Position numbers and translations under genes: made by a program. Source: Isoetes taiwanensis (Eukaryota > Streptophyta > Lycopodiopsida > Isoetales > Isoetaceae). Taken from it: DNA of 64,000 nt. Below the pieces are notes generated by a model. The model was not told the origin of the DNA. It saw only the letters and a list, made by a program, of their open reading frames with translations, and ran no database searches. The stretch covers positions 9,044,216-9,108,215 of the forward strand of contig JAJEKV010000005.1 of the NCBI GenBank assembly GCA_021234155.1. The letters run 5' to 3'. Of the stretch, positions 45,702 through 57,390 are shown one piece after another. Positions within the stretch are counted from its first letter, which is position 1. Each line of letters begins with the position of its first letter.

Positions 45702-48700
45702 ATGGCTTTGTCCTGTAGAAATCTGTTGCTGGAGAAGGTTGTTGCAATTCTCACAATTCTAGTTTCGGCATTTGCAGTAGATTGCAAGCTTTCTAGCGAT
45801 GGAGAAGCTCTTATTTCCTTAAAATCCCATATTCTTGATCCTGCCAATAAGCTTCAATCTTGGAATGCCTCTGGTTCTACTCCCTGTTCATGGTTTGGTG
45901 TTTCATGCGGTAGTCATGATCTCAGAGTGCGAACCCTTAACCTTTCTAGTTTACAACTAGGTGGAAATATTTCATCCCACATAGGCCATCTTCAAGAGCT
46001 TCGAAAGTTAGACCTTGCTTACAATAATTTCAGCAGCACCATACCACCAGAGCTTGGAAACTGCAGTAGAATTGAATATCTTGATCTTGGTGGCAATTTT
46101 CTATCAGGGCCCATTCCAAAACAGCTTGAAAGCCTGCACAATCTAACGCTCTTGTCCCTCCACGGCAATGCGTTGTCTAGCAGCATCCCTCCTGAAATCT
46201 TTCAGCTCAAAAAACTTCAATTTGTGTTCTTGAGTGAAAATAACCTCTCTGGAGAGATAGATTTTGCTTTTGATAAACTTCCTGATCTATCAGAACTTTT
46301 CCTCGATAATAACTTTTTCACTGGACCAATACCTTCACAATTAGAAAGCTGCAAGAAACTGAGTTACCTTGTTCTTAGTGGAAACAAATTCTCTGGTTCT
46401 ATACCAGCGTCTCTTGGCAGGCTTTATAACTTGCAGTACCTTTACTTACCTCACATCAAACCAGCTGGAAGCTTGGCAATTGCACGAGTCTCCTCGAAGT
46501 TGATTTTTCTTATAATCGACTGAATGGTTCAGTACCCTCTGAACTGGGAAATTGCAGCCTGCTTCAAATGCTATATCTAGACAGCAACCTACTTAGTGGA
46601 ATGGTCCCTGCTTCTCTGGGCATGCTAGATAATCTCCAGCAACTTGTCTTACAGAACAATTCACTTAGAGGTCCTATTCCTAAAGAATTGGGGAACCTCA
46701 GCAGCATCATTGAAATCGATTTAGGTTTCAATCAGCTTAGCGGATCCATACCCCAAGAGATTAACAACCTCAGAAGCTTGGAGTTCTTGTACCTTAACAT
46801 GAACAATTTGCAGGGTAATATTTCTCAAAGCTTGGGCAAGATGAATGCTTTTACAACGATAGAGCTCAGCCACAATAAGCTCACAGGTGAAGTTCCACCA
46901 ACTTTATGTGCATCTGGTCATCTCAAGGTAATGATCATGTTAGATAATCAGCTGTCAGGTAGCCTTCCAGATCAGATAGTTAGTTGCAAAAGCATGCAAC
47001 GGTTAAGATTAAGTAACAACCTTCTTAGTGGAGCCATTCCTGATGGATTTGGCTCAGCTAAAGACCTATATCATCTTGATTTATCTTTTAATAGGCTAGG
47101 TGGCCATATTCCATCAGATATTGGATCATGCCACAATTTGAGTACGCTGACGCTGGAAAGTAACATGCTATCTGGATCCATTCCAAGTACCCTGGGCAGT
47201 CTTCTAAATTTGCAATATATCAATGTCTCATTGAACATGCTAAGTGGCTCCATTCCAGCAGAACTTGGCAAATGCAACCAAATTATGAAGCTGGATTTCA
47301 GCAAAAACCATTTTGTAGGTAATATCCCACAGGAGATGCGCAATCTTACTGATCTAGAAATTCTGAACCTTGAAGATAACGCATTAACGGGGCAAATACC
47401 GAGCTTTCTTGCTGCTTTGCAGCAGCTACTTGACATAAGGTTGGGAAGGAACAAACTACAAGGGCCCATACCTGCTGAAATTGGAAAACTAGTTCAACTA
47501 AGCATTATGCTTAATCTAAGCTCAAATGAACTGAGTGGTAGTATACCAGCAGAACTGGGCGACCTAGTTATGCTTCAGCAAATGGATCTATCACATAACA
47601 AGCTCGAGGGCAAAATTCCAGGAAGTGTGGCTAACATGCAATCTCTGGTATATGTCGATGTCTCGTTCAATGAACTATCAGGAGATGTTCCACAGTCATG
47701 GAAAAAGTTCTTGAGTTCTTCTCCTAAGTCATTTGAAGGCAATCAAAGATTGTGCACTTCCAATACATCCTGCCCTGCAGAGGACATATCCCCTGGTAAA
47801 GATAACAAGAATGGTCTGAACAAGGGTGCCATTGCGGGAATTGCTCTTGGAGCAGTGGGATTTGCTTTTCTAGTTCTTGCTTGTATCAGGATCATGTATG
47901 GCAAACAACTAGCTGACAAGCTCGAGCGTGGTGTCTTTTGGGCGGGTTTATATGGACTATCTCACAATGACATCCTAGGCAAAAGCTCAACAGGCAATGA
48001 CATCCTAGGTAAAGGTGCTCATGGAGTGGTATACAAAGTGATTAGTAGATCTGGACAAGCTTTTGCAGTAAAAAAACTTGAATTATCAAGCAAGACAGCA
48101 GGGCCAACATTTGAAAGGGAGCTAAAAACTGCAGGAAAGGTGAAGCATAGAAATTTGGTAAAAATTATTGGATTCTTAGTTCATGAAAGATTTGGCTATA
48201 TAATATACAAGTACATGGAACATGGTAGCTTAAAAGATGCCTTACACCATGCTGATGGTTTTATTCTTGATTGGAACATGAGATATAGCATTGCACTAGG
48301 TATTGCTCATGGAATAGCATACTTGCATCACGATATTCATCCGCAAATTATTCATCGGGATGTTAAGTCCAGCAATATCCTCTTAGATTGTGATATGGTA
48401 CCACATATCACAGACTTTGGCATTGCCAAACTTATTGACAAAGATAGCTTATCTATGTCAGCTGTAGTTGGTACGCACGGCTATATTGCTCCAGGTAAGA
48501 TTTAAAATCTTGTTAATTTTCTCTTATTCATTTCTAACAATGATTGGGTGAATGCCACTGCAGAGCTATGTTACACAACGAGAGTGAACGAGAAAATTGA
48601 TGTTTATGCCTTTGGGATAGTGCTCCTAGAGCTCATCACAGGAAAGTTACCTGTAGATCCCAATTTTCCTGAAGAGATGGACATAGGGAGATGGGTAAGA

Positions 48701-48907
48701 CTTACTCTACAAGAAACAAAGTCCATACATAAGATTCTTGACTCCAATATGGCAGTGGAAGAATCTGAAAAGGAGCAAATTAATATTCTCCTCAAGTTGG
48801 CACTGCTTTGCATAAGCCAGGAGCCTGCTGATAGACCGAGTATGAGGGATATTGTGAACATTGTCTCAAAATCAGATAAATCAAAGGGGGCTTGCAGGAC
48901 AACTTAA
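45702..48907 (+). CDS. LRR receptor-like kinase (PEPR-like, class XI), one frameshift
   Basis: Start ATG 45702. Exon 1 is 45702-48494 and exon 2 is 48564-48907 (GT-AG intron of 69 bp, phase 1, splitting the Glu of the APE motif). Order: signal peptide (MALSCRNLLLEKVVAILTIL...), LRRNT-type cap (WNASGSTPCSWFGVSC), about 22 LRRs of LxxLxLxxNxLxGxIP type, transmembrane helix (GAIAGIALGAVGFAFLVLAC), then a kinase with GKGAHGVVYK, AVKKLEL, IIHRDVKSSNILLD, TDFGIAKL and GYIAP-E. All catalytic motifs are present. The layout is like the plasma-membrane danger-peptide receptors PEPR1/2; the ligand is unknown. A 1-nt deletion at ~46475 (around LRR 9-10) breaks the frame, and beyond it the protein is open to the intron. 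If real, the product is truncated; if an error, ~1045 residues. DILGKSSTGNDILGK is a short internal duplication before the Gly-rich loop. Confidence 0.85.
48495..48563 (+). other. 69-bp intron in the kinase gene
   Basis: CCAG|GTAAGA ... CCACTGCAG|AGCTAT. The junction rebuilds GYIAPELCYTTRVNEKIDVY in frame. In the 59-kb pseudogene the donor has become GA. Confidence 0.85.
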
Positions 48908-49763
48908 ACTCATGACGTTAGCTACACATCTCGTTATTTAGGAGAAATATATTACGGTTAGATTGAATACCAAGGATCTCTGTTAAGAACTAAGTAAAAC
49001 ACGGGAGACGTGGGAAAACTTGGAATTTTTATCAGTCTGTTTTAATCAATCTGTAAGTTCCGGCTGGAACCTGTAAAATATGCCTGCGATATTGAGTAAT
49101 AGCTTGTACTGTGAAATAACTTTAACAAGTTTCTGGCCTCGCTCCCAAAAACACATTTTTGTAGATTTGATTAGTGGTAGTGAAAAGCATAAATAAGTAG
49201 CCGCGTTATAAATAGTTTTGCTTTTTCATGCTCGATTTGGCTTTCAAGCGTGAAACGGTCTGGATGCATGGTTTTCTTCGGCAACAAAGCTGCTTTTGCA
49301 TGCTTTTGCTGTAAGACGTTGCTTAATTCTGTTGATTTTGTTGCCGTGTGATGAACGCATGTATTTTGCTGTTAAGTATGTATTTTATTGTTTTTGAATG
49401 GTCATAATAATGGTATTTGATTTTATTCCAATGGCCACCTTTAAAAGAACAAACATGAGGAATCACTTAGTCGCTAACCTACAGTTGGACATAATGTTTT
49501 CGCAATGAAGAAGGATATTTTTGTAACATATGATTCTTGAAGGTTTTATGATGTATTCGTATGAGAATATGTAGAATACAGATGCTGGACTGGTGGATGC
49601 GAAATAGAAGCATTATTCCTTAGTGGATTGTGCTCAGATTTGTTTCTATTCTGGGATGTGCACATGTGTTGGAAGGGATGGCTGCAGAGCTTCCGGTTTT
49701 GCAAGGCCAAGCTTTAGCGATGCTCCACAAGGCCATAGCAGGAATCAGGATGAGCGGGAAGGG
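48908..49763. other. 3' flank of the kinase gene and unassigned sequence
   Basis: Positions 48930-49180 (CAATCTGTAAGTTC, CTGTAAAATATGCCT, ATATTGAGTAATA) are shared with 59580-59800 behind the pseudogene, showing that the duplication included the 3' flank. Positions 49630-49763 hold an open frame (MAAELPVLQGQALAMLHKAI AGIRMSGKG) that is cut by the LTR element. The host gene is not recognised. Confidence 0.5.
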
Positions 49764-49768
49764 GGCTG

Positions 49769-49916
49769 TGCTGTATGCCAAGGATGTGGATCTTTGGGCC
49801 TTTGGTCCAAAGAGGGCCTTTGATCCAAGCTCGGGGGAGAGCTCTAGGGCAGTTGTGTTTTGGCTGAGAGCTCGTGGTTGGGTGGTGAGATCATGCCACG
49901 TCAAGAGTCCATTTTA
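49769..49916 (+). repeat. 5' LTR, 148 bp
   Basis: Aligns with the 3' LTR at both ends but has one or two GGCCTTTGGTCC units where the 3' LTR has about four, and lacks the CTATATAGTACC segment. Confidence 0.8.
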
Positions 49917-49917
49917 G

Positions 49918-49929
49918 TGGTATCAGAGC
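49918..49929 (+). other. primer binding site (tRNA-iMet)
   Basis: TGGTATCAGAGC, one base after the 5' LTR, is complementary to the 3' end of plant initiator tRNA-Met, the usual primer of plant Gypsy and Copia elements. Confidence 0.85.
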
Positions 49930-49939
49930 AACAAGTTTC

Positions 49940-51602
49940 GATGGTCGGTTCTCCTGCCAATGTTAACTTTAAATATGAAGAGCTCAAGGAAAAACTTTTT
50001 GAGTTGGAGCATGATCATGAGAGAAAAACTTGCAGCTGCCGAGGCTCGCATTGCGGAGCTACAAGAACTGGATTCTCTGCGAGTGTAGTTGCAGCAAGCT
50101 GCAGGGCGTCCACGTAGTCATTAGAGGAAAAATGAGATCACATTTTGTCCCATTAAGGAATGCTTAAAATGCCATGTCAGCTTTTTAAACTGTCCAATAA
50201 GAGAAGAGCTCAAGTATATCTCATTCCAGTATTATGTGGCAGCCTGTAATTAATGCAGTTGCAACTAACTTCTGTAGTATCATTTTTTCATTATAACTTT
50301 TGATCCAAAACTCCGATTCAAAAGCTTTTTGTAGCAATGAGTTCGTCTTCACAAGATCTATTTAGTGATAACCCATTCATACATCTTTTACGATATAAAT
50401 ATATAAGAAATAAGCAAAAAATCATATTTTTTTAAGGTTAACGCATATGACCATATTGAAATACATCATAACCATATATCATTGGAAAGATCTCTTCATT
50501 CCGCATCTAATGCAACAAACGCCGCAACATTTTGACGAGTGGATCAAAAGTTATGGAGGAAAAACAACAACAATGAAGTTGTTGGTGCTGCATTAATTGC
50601 AGTTAATAGAGGGTAGCCATTCCATTGGAGGATTCTTATGGGGATGAAATGAGATCTCAAATTTCCTCTAATGGGCATCAAAACAGGTGCCAATGTTAAA
50701 ATTGAATTCAATAAGTATTCCGCTGCTACTAGTGATGCGGATGAACTTTTCGCATGGCTCTGGGATTTGAATTCATATTTTGCTAAGACTAAGGATGACG
50801 AAGACACTCAGTTATATTTTGCTGAGCGTCATCTGGATGGGGTTGCAAAGGACTGGTGGCTGGATATCCAGAAGAACCAGCCAGTCGATCAACCTATTGT
50901 TACCTTTGCGGAATTTGAAAAGCAAATCAAAAATCGTTTTTTGGGTCATAATTGGGAGCGAGATCTTAGTGCTGAATGGAATAAGTTGACCCAACAAAAC
51001 ATGGAAACTGTTAGAGCCTTTGCCGCACGAGTTTTAAAGAAAGGACTTCAGCTTAGTAAAAATGATACTGAGAAGTCTGAAAAACTCATGGGTGGGGTTC
51101 ATCGTTGGTACCGGGCAAAGCTTCGACACGCAAGTTGCCAATCTTTCTTTTGGTGAGCTCTGTAAGATGGCGAGAAAGTAGAGGAGGAAGGTTTGGCCCT
51201 TCTTGAAGCCATTAATGCTTAACGTGGCCTCAAAGTTTCTATGAAAGAGGCGAGTGGTTTTCGACAAGTCAATGGGATGCTGCTCCGAGTGCTCGGGCCA
51301 TTCAAACGGCCGCACACAGACGTTGCAGATAATGAACCTGTTGGGCCAAAGAGCCAAAAGAATCTTATCAAGCACGCAAGAAGCGACTTATGCGGGAGAA
51401 TAAGTGTTTTGTTTGTTATTCAACCGATCATAAGTTTTATGAATGCCCTACTTATCTAGAAAAGAAGAAAGGGGACAGAAAGGACGCTACACCTCTTATT
51501 AAGTCTGGGACTAAGAAAGAGGACAAAGGTAAGAAAGTGCGGAGATGGCAAAGGGAAGAAGGTGGCTACGGTCCAGGAAAAATTGGATATGGATTCTGTT
51601 GA
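49940..51602 (+). pseudogene. chromovirus gag
   Basis: An N-terminal coiled-coil part (PANVNFKYEELKEKLFELEH DHERK, frameshift near 50030) is separated by a foldback insertion (50119-50673) from the capsid region. That region reads TKDDEDTQLYFAERHLDGVA KDWWLDIQ, TFAEFEKQIKNRFL and NMETVRAFAARVLKKGLQL. A zinc knuckle CFVCYSTDHKFYEC (C-X2-C-X4-H-X4-C) lies at 51408-51449. Several stops and frameshifts lie between 51110 and 51400. Confidence 0.75.
50119..50673. mobile_element. 555-bp foldback-type MITE inside gag
   Basis: The outer ends are inverted repeats (CATTAGAGGAAAAATGAGAT against CATTAGAGGAAATTTGAGAT), about 77% over 44 bp. Further inside the arms match again (TAATGCAG ... CATAACTTTTGATCC at 50250-50312 against 50537-50600 reversed), so most of the element can fold back. 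It separates two parts of gag. The target duplication is not evident. Confidence 0.6.
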
Positions 51603-51990
51603 GAATAGTCTCTTACGATTTTGGGCTACTATTCAAGATCAAAAGGTACATATCTTATTCGATCCGGGTAGTGAGTTTGATTTTATTTCTGCTCGATTGG
51701 TAAAAGAATTAAAATTAACTTCTGTTCCTTTATCAAGTGATGTAGAATTGTAATGTAGCTCCTCCGCCTTCTTCATTTATGGTCAAGGATGTTGAATTTC
51801 AATTGCAGGGATATGTCTGTAAACGTTCTTTCATGGTTTCTGACCTTGGAGGTATGGATATTATTCTCGGCATGCCATGGCATAAGGCTATCAATCCTCT
51901 TATAGATTGGAAAGCGGGTATTGTTATGTTATCCTTGGAAGGGGGTAAAAAGACCTTCAAGTTTGTGAAGGATGATATTGTTTCCCCTAT
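51565..51990 (+). pseudogene. chromovirus protease
   Basis: IQDQKVHILFDPGSEFDFIS contains the aspartic protease motif as DPGS in place of DSGA/T-S. The downstream flap and ILGMPWHKAINPLIDW follow in another frame. The changed catalytic motif and the frameshift at ~51750 indicate an inactive protease. Confidence 0.7.
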
Positions 51991-52118
51991 TCCAACAGTT
52001 TCTGTTATACAGTTTAAACGTTTGGCAATGAACTAAAAATTGTGGAAGAGCTACTAATATCCAATATAGCTATCTGCGCGAGTATTTTACGATTCAAAAA
52101 AACCTGGTTTTTGTATGA

Positions 52119-52940
52119 ATGTTGAATAGATTTAGTATACGAAATTCCATTGTTTCGGGCTGCTGCATTGATCCGGGTAATCCAACTCATTTTGTGTATT
52201 TGGTGGTTTTGCGTCCTAAGTCTGATGTATCTCCATTAAATGAGCGTCAAACAATCTTTTTGCATTATTTTGATGATGTCTTTTCAAATGAAATTCCACA
52301 AACTTTGCCATCCCAACTTTTGGAGGACCACATGATTGATCTTCTTCCTGGGAAAGAACCTCCTAATCAAGCTCCTTATCGGAGAATGCATGGCCAACAA
52401 GTTGAGATTAGCGCCAGCTTGATGAGTTACTTCAAGCTGGATTGATCCGCCATAGTACTTCACCTTTTGGTGCTCCTGTCTTGTTGGTTAAGAGAAAAGA
52501 TAATTCTTGGCGCATGTGTATAGATTATCGCGCTTTGAATAAGATAACCATAAAGAATCGGTTTCCTATACCAAGGGCGGATGATTTGTTTGATCAACTC
52601 CAAGGTGCCAAAGTTTTTAGTTGTCTTGATCTTAAGTCCGGGTGTTGGCAACGTGAAGTTGCACCCGAAGATGTGCATCAGACTATGTTTCGGACAACGT
52701 TTGGACACTATGAGTTTTTTGGTCATGCCATTTGGACTTACAAATGCGCCAGCTTCTTTTGCGAGGCTAATGGGGCAAATATTTGAAGATGTGTATGGCA
52801 CTTATATTGTTGTTTTCTTTGATGACATATTTGTTTTTTTTAGTAAGACCGAGGAAGATCATTACTTGCATTTGCGGGAGGTTTTTCGTCGGTTAAGGGA
52901 GGAGTCTATTAAAGAAAAATATCTTTTTTCCAATTGAAAA
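52119..52940 (+). pseudogene. chromovirus reverse transcriptase
   Basis: Motifs in order: [81 protein letters not shown] and the catalytic box as VVFFDDIFVFF (FFDD in place of YVDD/YIDD). Frameshifts at ~52440, ~52660 and ~52740 move the reading between frames. Confidence 0.85.
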
Positions 52941-53013
52941 TTGAATATTTGAGTCATATTATTTGCGCTGAGGGTCTTAAAGTTGATCCCAGTAAGGTAC
53001 AAGCAATTGTGGA

Positions 53014-53535
53014 TTGGTCAGTACCTACTTCAGTTGCTGCATTGCGTTCCTTTCTGGGCTTATATGCAGTTATTATAGGAAGTTTGTAAAGAATTTTGCT
53101 CGTTTAGCTTCAGATTTATATTTGTTGCTACGAAAAGATGTTCCTTTCCAATGGAATCATAATCATCAGTTTGCTTTCCAAGTTTTAAAGGATGCCATGG
53201 TTAATCCTTTTGTTCTGCGTTTGCCAAAGTTTGGTCTACCTTACTTGTTATGTGTTGATGCAAGTGGTATGGCTTTGGGCGCAGTGTTGATGCAGGATGG
53301 TCATCCTATTGCTTATGAAAGTCGGAAGTTTTCTGACACGAAAAGTAGATATAGTGTTTATGATAAAGAATTTCTGGCTGTCATTTATGCTTTGAAAGTG
53401 TGGCAACACTATCTTTTAGGGTCGACGGTTCATATTTTAACTGACCACCAAAGCATTAGGCACATTGTTTCACAGACAACATTATCGGAAAGGCAGTTGA
53501 AATGGGTTGCTTTTAGTGGATTATCGTCCTGGTAA
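53014..53535 (+). pseudogene. chromovirus RNase H
   Basis: PFQWNHNHQFAFQVLKDAM, LLCVDASGMALGAVLMQDG, PIAYESRKFSDTKSRYSVYD KEFLAVIYALKVWQHYLLGS and HILTDHQSIRHIV. The Asp-Glu-Asp catalytic residues (VDAS, DKEFL, LTDH) are all present. A frameshift at ~53510 separates it from the integrase. Confidence 0.85.
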
Positions 53536-54330
53536 AGAGAATGTTGTGGCAGATGCTTTAAGTAGGCATTATGCAGTTTGTTCTCTTTCTATAGCACGAT
53601 CCAACTATTTGGAGGAAATGAAGCTATTGTATGCCATTGACAATGATTATAAGGATATTTGGTTGTTGGCTCAAAGTGGCAATGCATATGGATATAAGAT
53701 CGTTAATGGGTTCTTATATAAAGGTCCAAAGCTATGCATTGTTTGGAACTTTCAGTCACTTATTCTTAGAGAAGTCCATGATGCACCTGGTGTGGGGGAA
53801 ACTTTGGCAAAGCTTGAACCATACTTTATTTGGCCTGGATTGCGGAGAGATGTCTTCATTCCTATTAGTCATTGTGTGACTTGCCAATGGATAAAGAAAG
53901 CGAACAAGAAGCCTCTTGGTGTTCGTTTATCCTTACGTATATAGATGTTATTGTTAGGTTTTCCACAAGTCCTCACAAGAATATTGGCAATTAGATGGTT
54001 GTTTTGACAATTTGAATAAGTTGACAGCTTATACTGCAGCTACGCTCTTTATCAAGACGATGCTTAGGCTACATAGGTTGCCTAAAGGTATTGTATCTAA
54101 TTATAATACAAAGTATACCAGTAAATTCTGTAAGGCATTACTTATGCAGTTGGGAACTGAGTTAAGGTTGTCTATTACATAAATTGATGGACAACCTGAG
54201 GTGGTGAATAAGGTTATTTGTTCCATCATAAGAGGGTTTGTCAAGGAACATCAAGGTCATTCGAAAGAGTATTTGCCTATAGCTGAATTTGTATACAATA
54301 ATGTCTATCAGCTACCATAAAGATGACACA
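53507..54330 (+). pseudogene. chromovirus integrase
   Basis: YRPGKENVVADALSR links to the zinc-binding region (REVHDAPGVGETLAKLEPYF IWPGLRRDVF, CVTCQ), then the core in broken frames (LPKGIVSNYNTKYTSKF, where the usual second catalytic Asp in VSDRD is Asn; DGQPEVVNKVICSIIRGFV). Stops at 53942, 54179 and 54317. Confidence 0.75.
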
Positions 54331-54526
54331 TGTTTAGACGGTCTATGGTTAGCCTGTGCGGAAGACACTTTTTGGAGTGTGTAAGGATGTTCCAGATGCT
54401 GATGATTTAGTTATTGAGCATAAGGATCTCATGGACTTGCTTCAAGCTCGTATTCGAGATGCTCATGATTATTTTGTCAAAGAAATCATCTAAGTGGCAA
54501 CTGCCAATAGTTTTTAAGAAAGGAGA

Positions 54527-54960
54527 TTGGATGTGGATAAGGATCCATTTAAAGGCCACTTTAAGAAAGATGCGCGCAAGAAGGATCTTAAGTTGGCACC
54601 CCGTTTCCATGGACTATTTCAAGTTATTAAAGTGGTCAATGAGAAATCATATCAATTAAGATTGCCTCAAGGTTGGAAAATGCATGATGTAGTGAATGTG
54701 TCATTCCTAAAGGCTTATCATGGTAAGGAGTTGCCTCAACTTGGGAGGTTAACTGAGCCAGAATTGATTGATGATTCCGAAGTTCTAGAGTCGGAAACAA
54801 TTTTGGCGAATAAATCCACTAGTGGTTCAAGACAATATTTGGTTAAGTTCGCTCACAAACCTTTGGAACGCTTCATGGGTACGTGGCAATGTTTTAGAAG
54901 CTTATCCGGATATTCTTAGGGAATATAAAGATCGGAAAGCAAAGGAAGCCGAGGGATAAG
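54527..54960 (+). pseudogene. integrase C-terminus with chromodomain
   Basis: KLAPRFHGLFQVIKVVNEKS YQLRLPQGW, HDVVNVSFLKAYHG, then a chromodomain-like module: DDSEVLESETILANKS, SRQYLVKFAHKPLERFMGTW, and after a frameshift ILREYKDRK. A chromodomain here defines chromoviruses and is thought to steer integration toward marked chromatin. Confidence 0.7.
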
Positions 54961-55090
54961 AGGAAGTCCAAGTACAGGCTTCTACTAGCCGGTCTAAGCG
55001 AGGGCCAAGGAAGGATTATGCTCAGATGGCTAAAGGTATTTAGATACCCTTTTGCAGCAGAGGGCTGTTGCAATGTCAAGAGGGGGGGAA

Positions 55091-55324
55091 TGCTATATGC
55101 CAAGGACGTGGATCTTTGGGCCTTTGGTCCAAAGAGGGCCTTTGGTCCAAAGAGGGATTTTGGGTCCAAAGAGGGCCTTTGGTCCAAAGAAGGACCAAAG
55201 GGGGCGTGCATGCTATATAGTACCTCGGAGGAGAGCTCGGGGGAGAGCTCTGGGGCGGTTGTGCTTTGGCTGAGAGCTCGTGGTTGGGTGGTGAGATGGC
55301 ATGCCACGTCAAGTGTTTGTTTTA
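55091..55324 (+). repeat. 3' LTR, 234 bp
   Basis: Contains about four tandem GGCCTTTGGTCCAAAGAG units (55117-55195), a TATA-like CTATATAG, and the conserved GAGAGCTCGTGGTTGGGTGG end region shared with the 5' LTR. Confidence 0.8.
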
Positions 55325-55329
55325 GGCTG

Positions 55330-55812
55330 TATCTTCTTCTTCTGCAGGGTGTTTCAAAGAAAGGATATAAATAAAGAACAGAATCTTCTCTGTTTAACTA
55401 TGGATTGCATGCGCCAAGGTATGGGCCATGTCTTCTTCTGCTGCAGCATTCGATTTGAAAGCTCAAGGGTGTTGTTCCAGCGGCTTACAAATTTGTCTTT
55501 CAAGGTCGTCTAGCCTAATTCGTTTGCCAGGGTTCACTATATGCGGCTTGCCAATTCGTTTTCCAGGGTTCACTGTATGCCAATGCACCGGAATCATATA
55601 GATTTCAATTAAATCAGGTATTTTTTGTTCAGAATCTATAGAATCAGTTGGATTCTCACCGAAGCACCAACGCCATCCTCTTGTTTCCCCTTTCCGGCGG
55701 GATCTTCTGCCATATCAAAACTATTCAGCCATATCTAGAAATGGCAGAATGCTCGGCCAGGTTTCCCTTTTCTTTTATTCTTGATCTGTAGCTTTACTTT
55801 TCTTTTCTTTTC
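55330..55812. other. host DNA right of the chromovirus
   Basis: Contains a 40-bp direct repeat with TTTTCCAGGGTTCACT-type sequence at ~55518/55555. No gene is recognised. Confidence 0.45.
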
Positions 55813-57035
55813 TTGTTCCCTTCTCTTTTCTTCTTGTTCTGTAGCTCAACTCCCCCCCGAGCTCTGTCATGGGTTAGGAAACTGCTACAGATTCCAATGG
55901 TTGAACTTCTCAAGGAGACTCTTGACTTTAGAGAGTTTGTTTTCTTTCAACGTTCAGATAGAGAACAAGTTGTGAACAAGTTGAATGATCTCAACTTTCA
56001 ACATCACATCAAGTTTTATTTGAAGGATGGACAAAGCTTTTTACAGGGGAAGAAATACACCGCAACTAAGGACTAGAGTCCACCAGAGGGGTTGTGCTTC
56101 CTCAAATCTGTTCCAGACACTTCTTTAGTAGAACATGCTGAGCAACTTCCTCAAAAAATTCCAAAAGAGTCAAAGCAGAAGAAAAATACCCCAGTCACAT
56201 CCTTATAAGCCATTGAAAATGGAATTTCCTTAGAGTATTTCCTTAGAATAATTGAAAATGGACTTTAAGTACTTCTTAGAAGAAGATCAAATATAGTGGA
56301 GAGGTTTCTTTCTTGAACAAAAAATTGTTATTCAAAATATAGCTCTAAGGCAATTGCAGGAACCTTTTCATTGGGATGATGCCTTCCATCAACTCCAGAA
56401 CCATGCAAGCCCAAGCAATTCTACAGTGGTGCTTGTAGTAGAGGAAGACGAGGATCGAGTCACGTACCTCGGACCACAGCGCAAGAATCAGCCTCAGGGT
56501 AACATCACAGAAATTGCCAAAAGTATGCTGATTGCTCTTCGAACTGAGGAGGATGACAAAGGTCGACCTTTTTGGATAGCAAAAGTACTTGACACAGTCA
56601 AGGAGGAAGGCTTAATCACTAAATTCAAGATTCATTGGCTTGCGACACATTTAGAAAATGCTTTCGAAGGTAGGTATGAGTTATAAATGAGAACTTAAGC
56701 AAAGGGGAGACAGTCCAAGAAAGTGGCCTTGTAGGGATGAGCTGAACCTAAGTGACATGATTATATTGTGCTATGATTTCAAATTGAAATCTGACAATCG
56801 TCTACGACAGAGGACGATCAATTTTCTTAAAAAAACTTGTAATTACGACGAAGATGATGAAGAAGGGAGTGGTGGTTGCAATGCTTCACTATCTGTTGAT
56901 AGTGACGAGGAAAATAACTCAAGCACTTCCTCAAGTGATAGTGAAAGAAGTGAAGGTGATGAGGATAGTATAAATGAACATGATGACATGTTGGATCCCT
57001 CCCTCATCACTCCTCATACTTTTGTATATAACTGA
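55813..57035 (+). pseudogene. unidentified broken ORF set with acidic tail
   Basis: Three plus-strand frames seem to be parts of one protein. They are 55880-56076 (VELLKETLDFREFVFFQRSD ... LNDLNFQHHIKFYLKDG), 56354-56686 (DDKGRPFWIAKVLDTVKEEG LITKFKIHWLATHLENAFEG) and 56757-57035 (CYDFKLKSDNRLRQRTINFL KKTCNYDEDDEEG followed by a Ser/Asp/Glu-rich tail). The PFWIAKVL...KIHWL pattern recalls the small BAH/Tudor-like segment near the C-terminus of some plant transposon-associated proteins. That is a weak, memory-based match. In-frame stops separate the blocks. Confidence 0.35.
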
Positions 57036-57390
57036 GTTTTAGAACAAAACTGTAAATTTTGCATGTAGATATGAAGAATATCTTCAAATTTTGAAAATAC
57101 TACAATTTCAGTTACAGATTTCACTTCAATTTTTTTGGATGTTATATTTTCTTAAATTAGAGGCTCTCTCTAAAAACATACTTCAGGAAAATTCTAGTTG
57201 CAAGGAAAAGTGTCATTTTGACATAGTCAATTAACTCATTGCATAAAACTCATTATAGGGGGGTCAATATACAATTTTATGTCCCTTTTTTTACCTTATT
57301 TTATCCTCTTTTTGTAAAAAAAAAAGGAATCTTTAAGGAATATTCCTTTTGCTCCCGTTTCGATGATTTGATCCCGTTTAATACACAATC

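Larger units (their letters stand above)
49769..55324 (+). mobile_element. Ty3/Gypsy chromovirus, complete structure, decayed
   Basis: 5' LTR 49769-49916 (148 bp) and 3' LTR 55091-55324 (234 bp), both starting TGCTRTATGCCAAGG and ending TTTTA. Target duplication GGCTG lies at 49764-49768 and 55325-55329. Primer binding site TGGTATCAGAGC is at 49918-49929 and a purine-rich tract AGAGGGGGGAA precedes the 3' LTR. The order gag, protease, RT, RNase H, integrase, chromodomain is that of chromoviruses. The 3' LTR is longer because of extra tandem GGGCCTTTGGTCCAAAGAG units. Every ORF has frameshifts or stops, so it is an inactive copy. Confidence 0.85.

Noticed and set aside
47071-47469. 132-codon minus-strand ORF within the receptor kinase
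   Set aside because: Antisense shadow of the LRR repeats.
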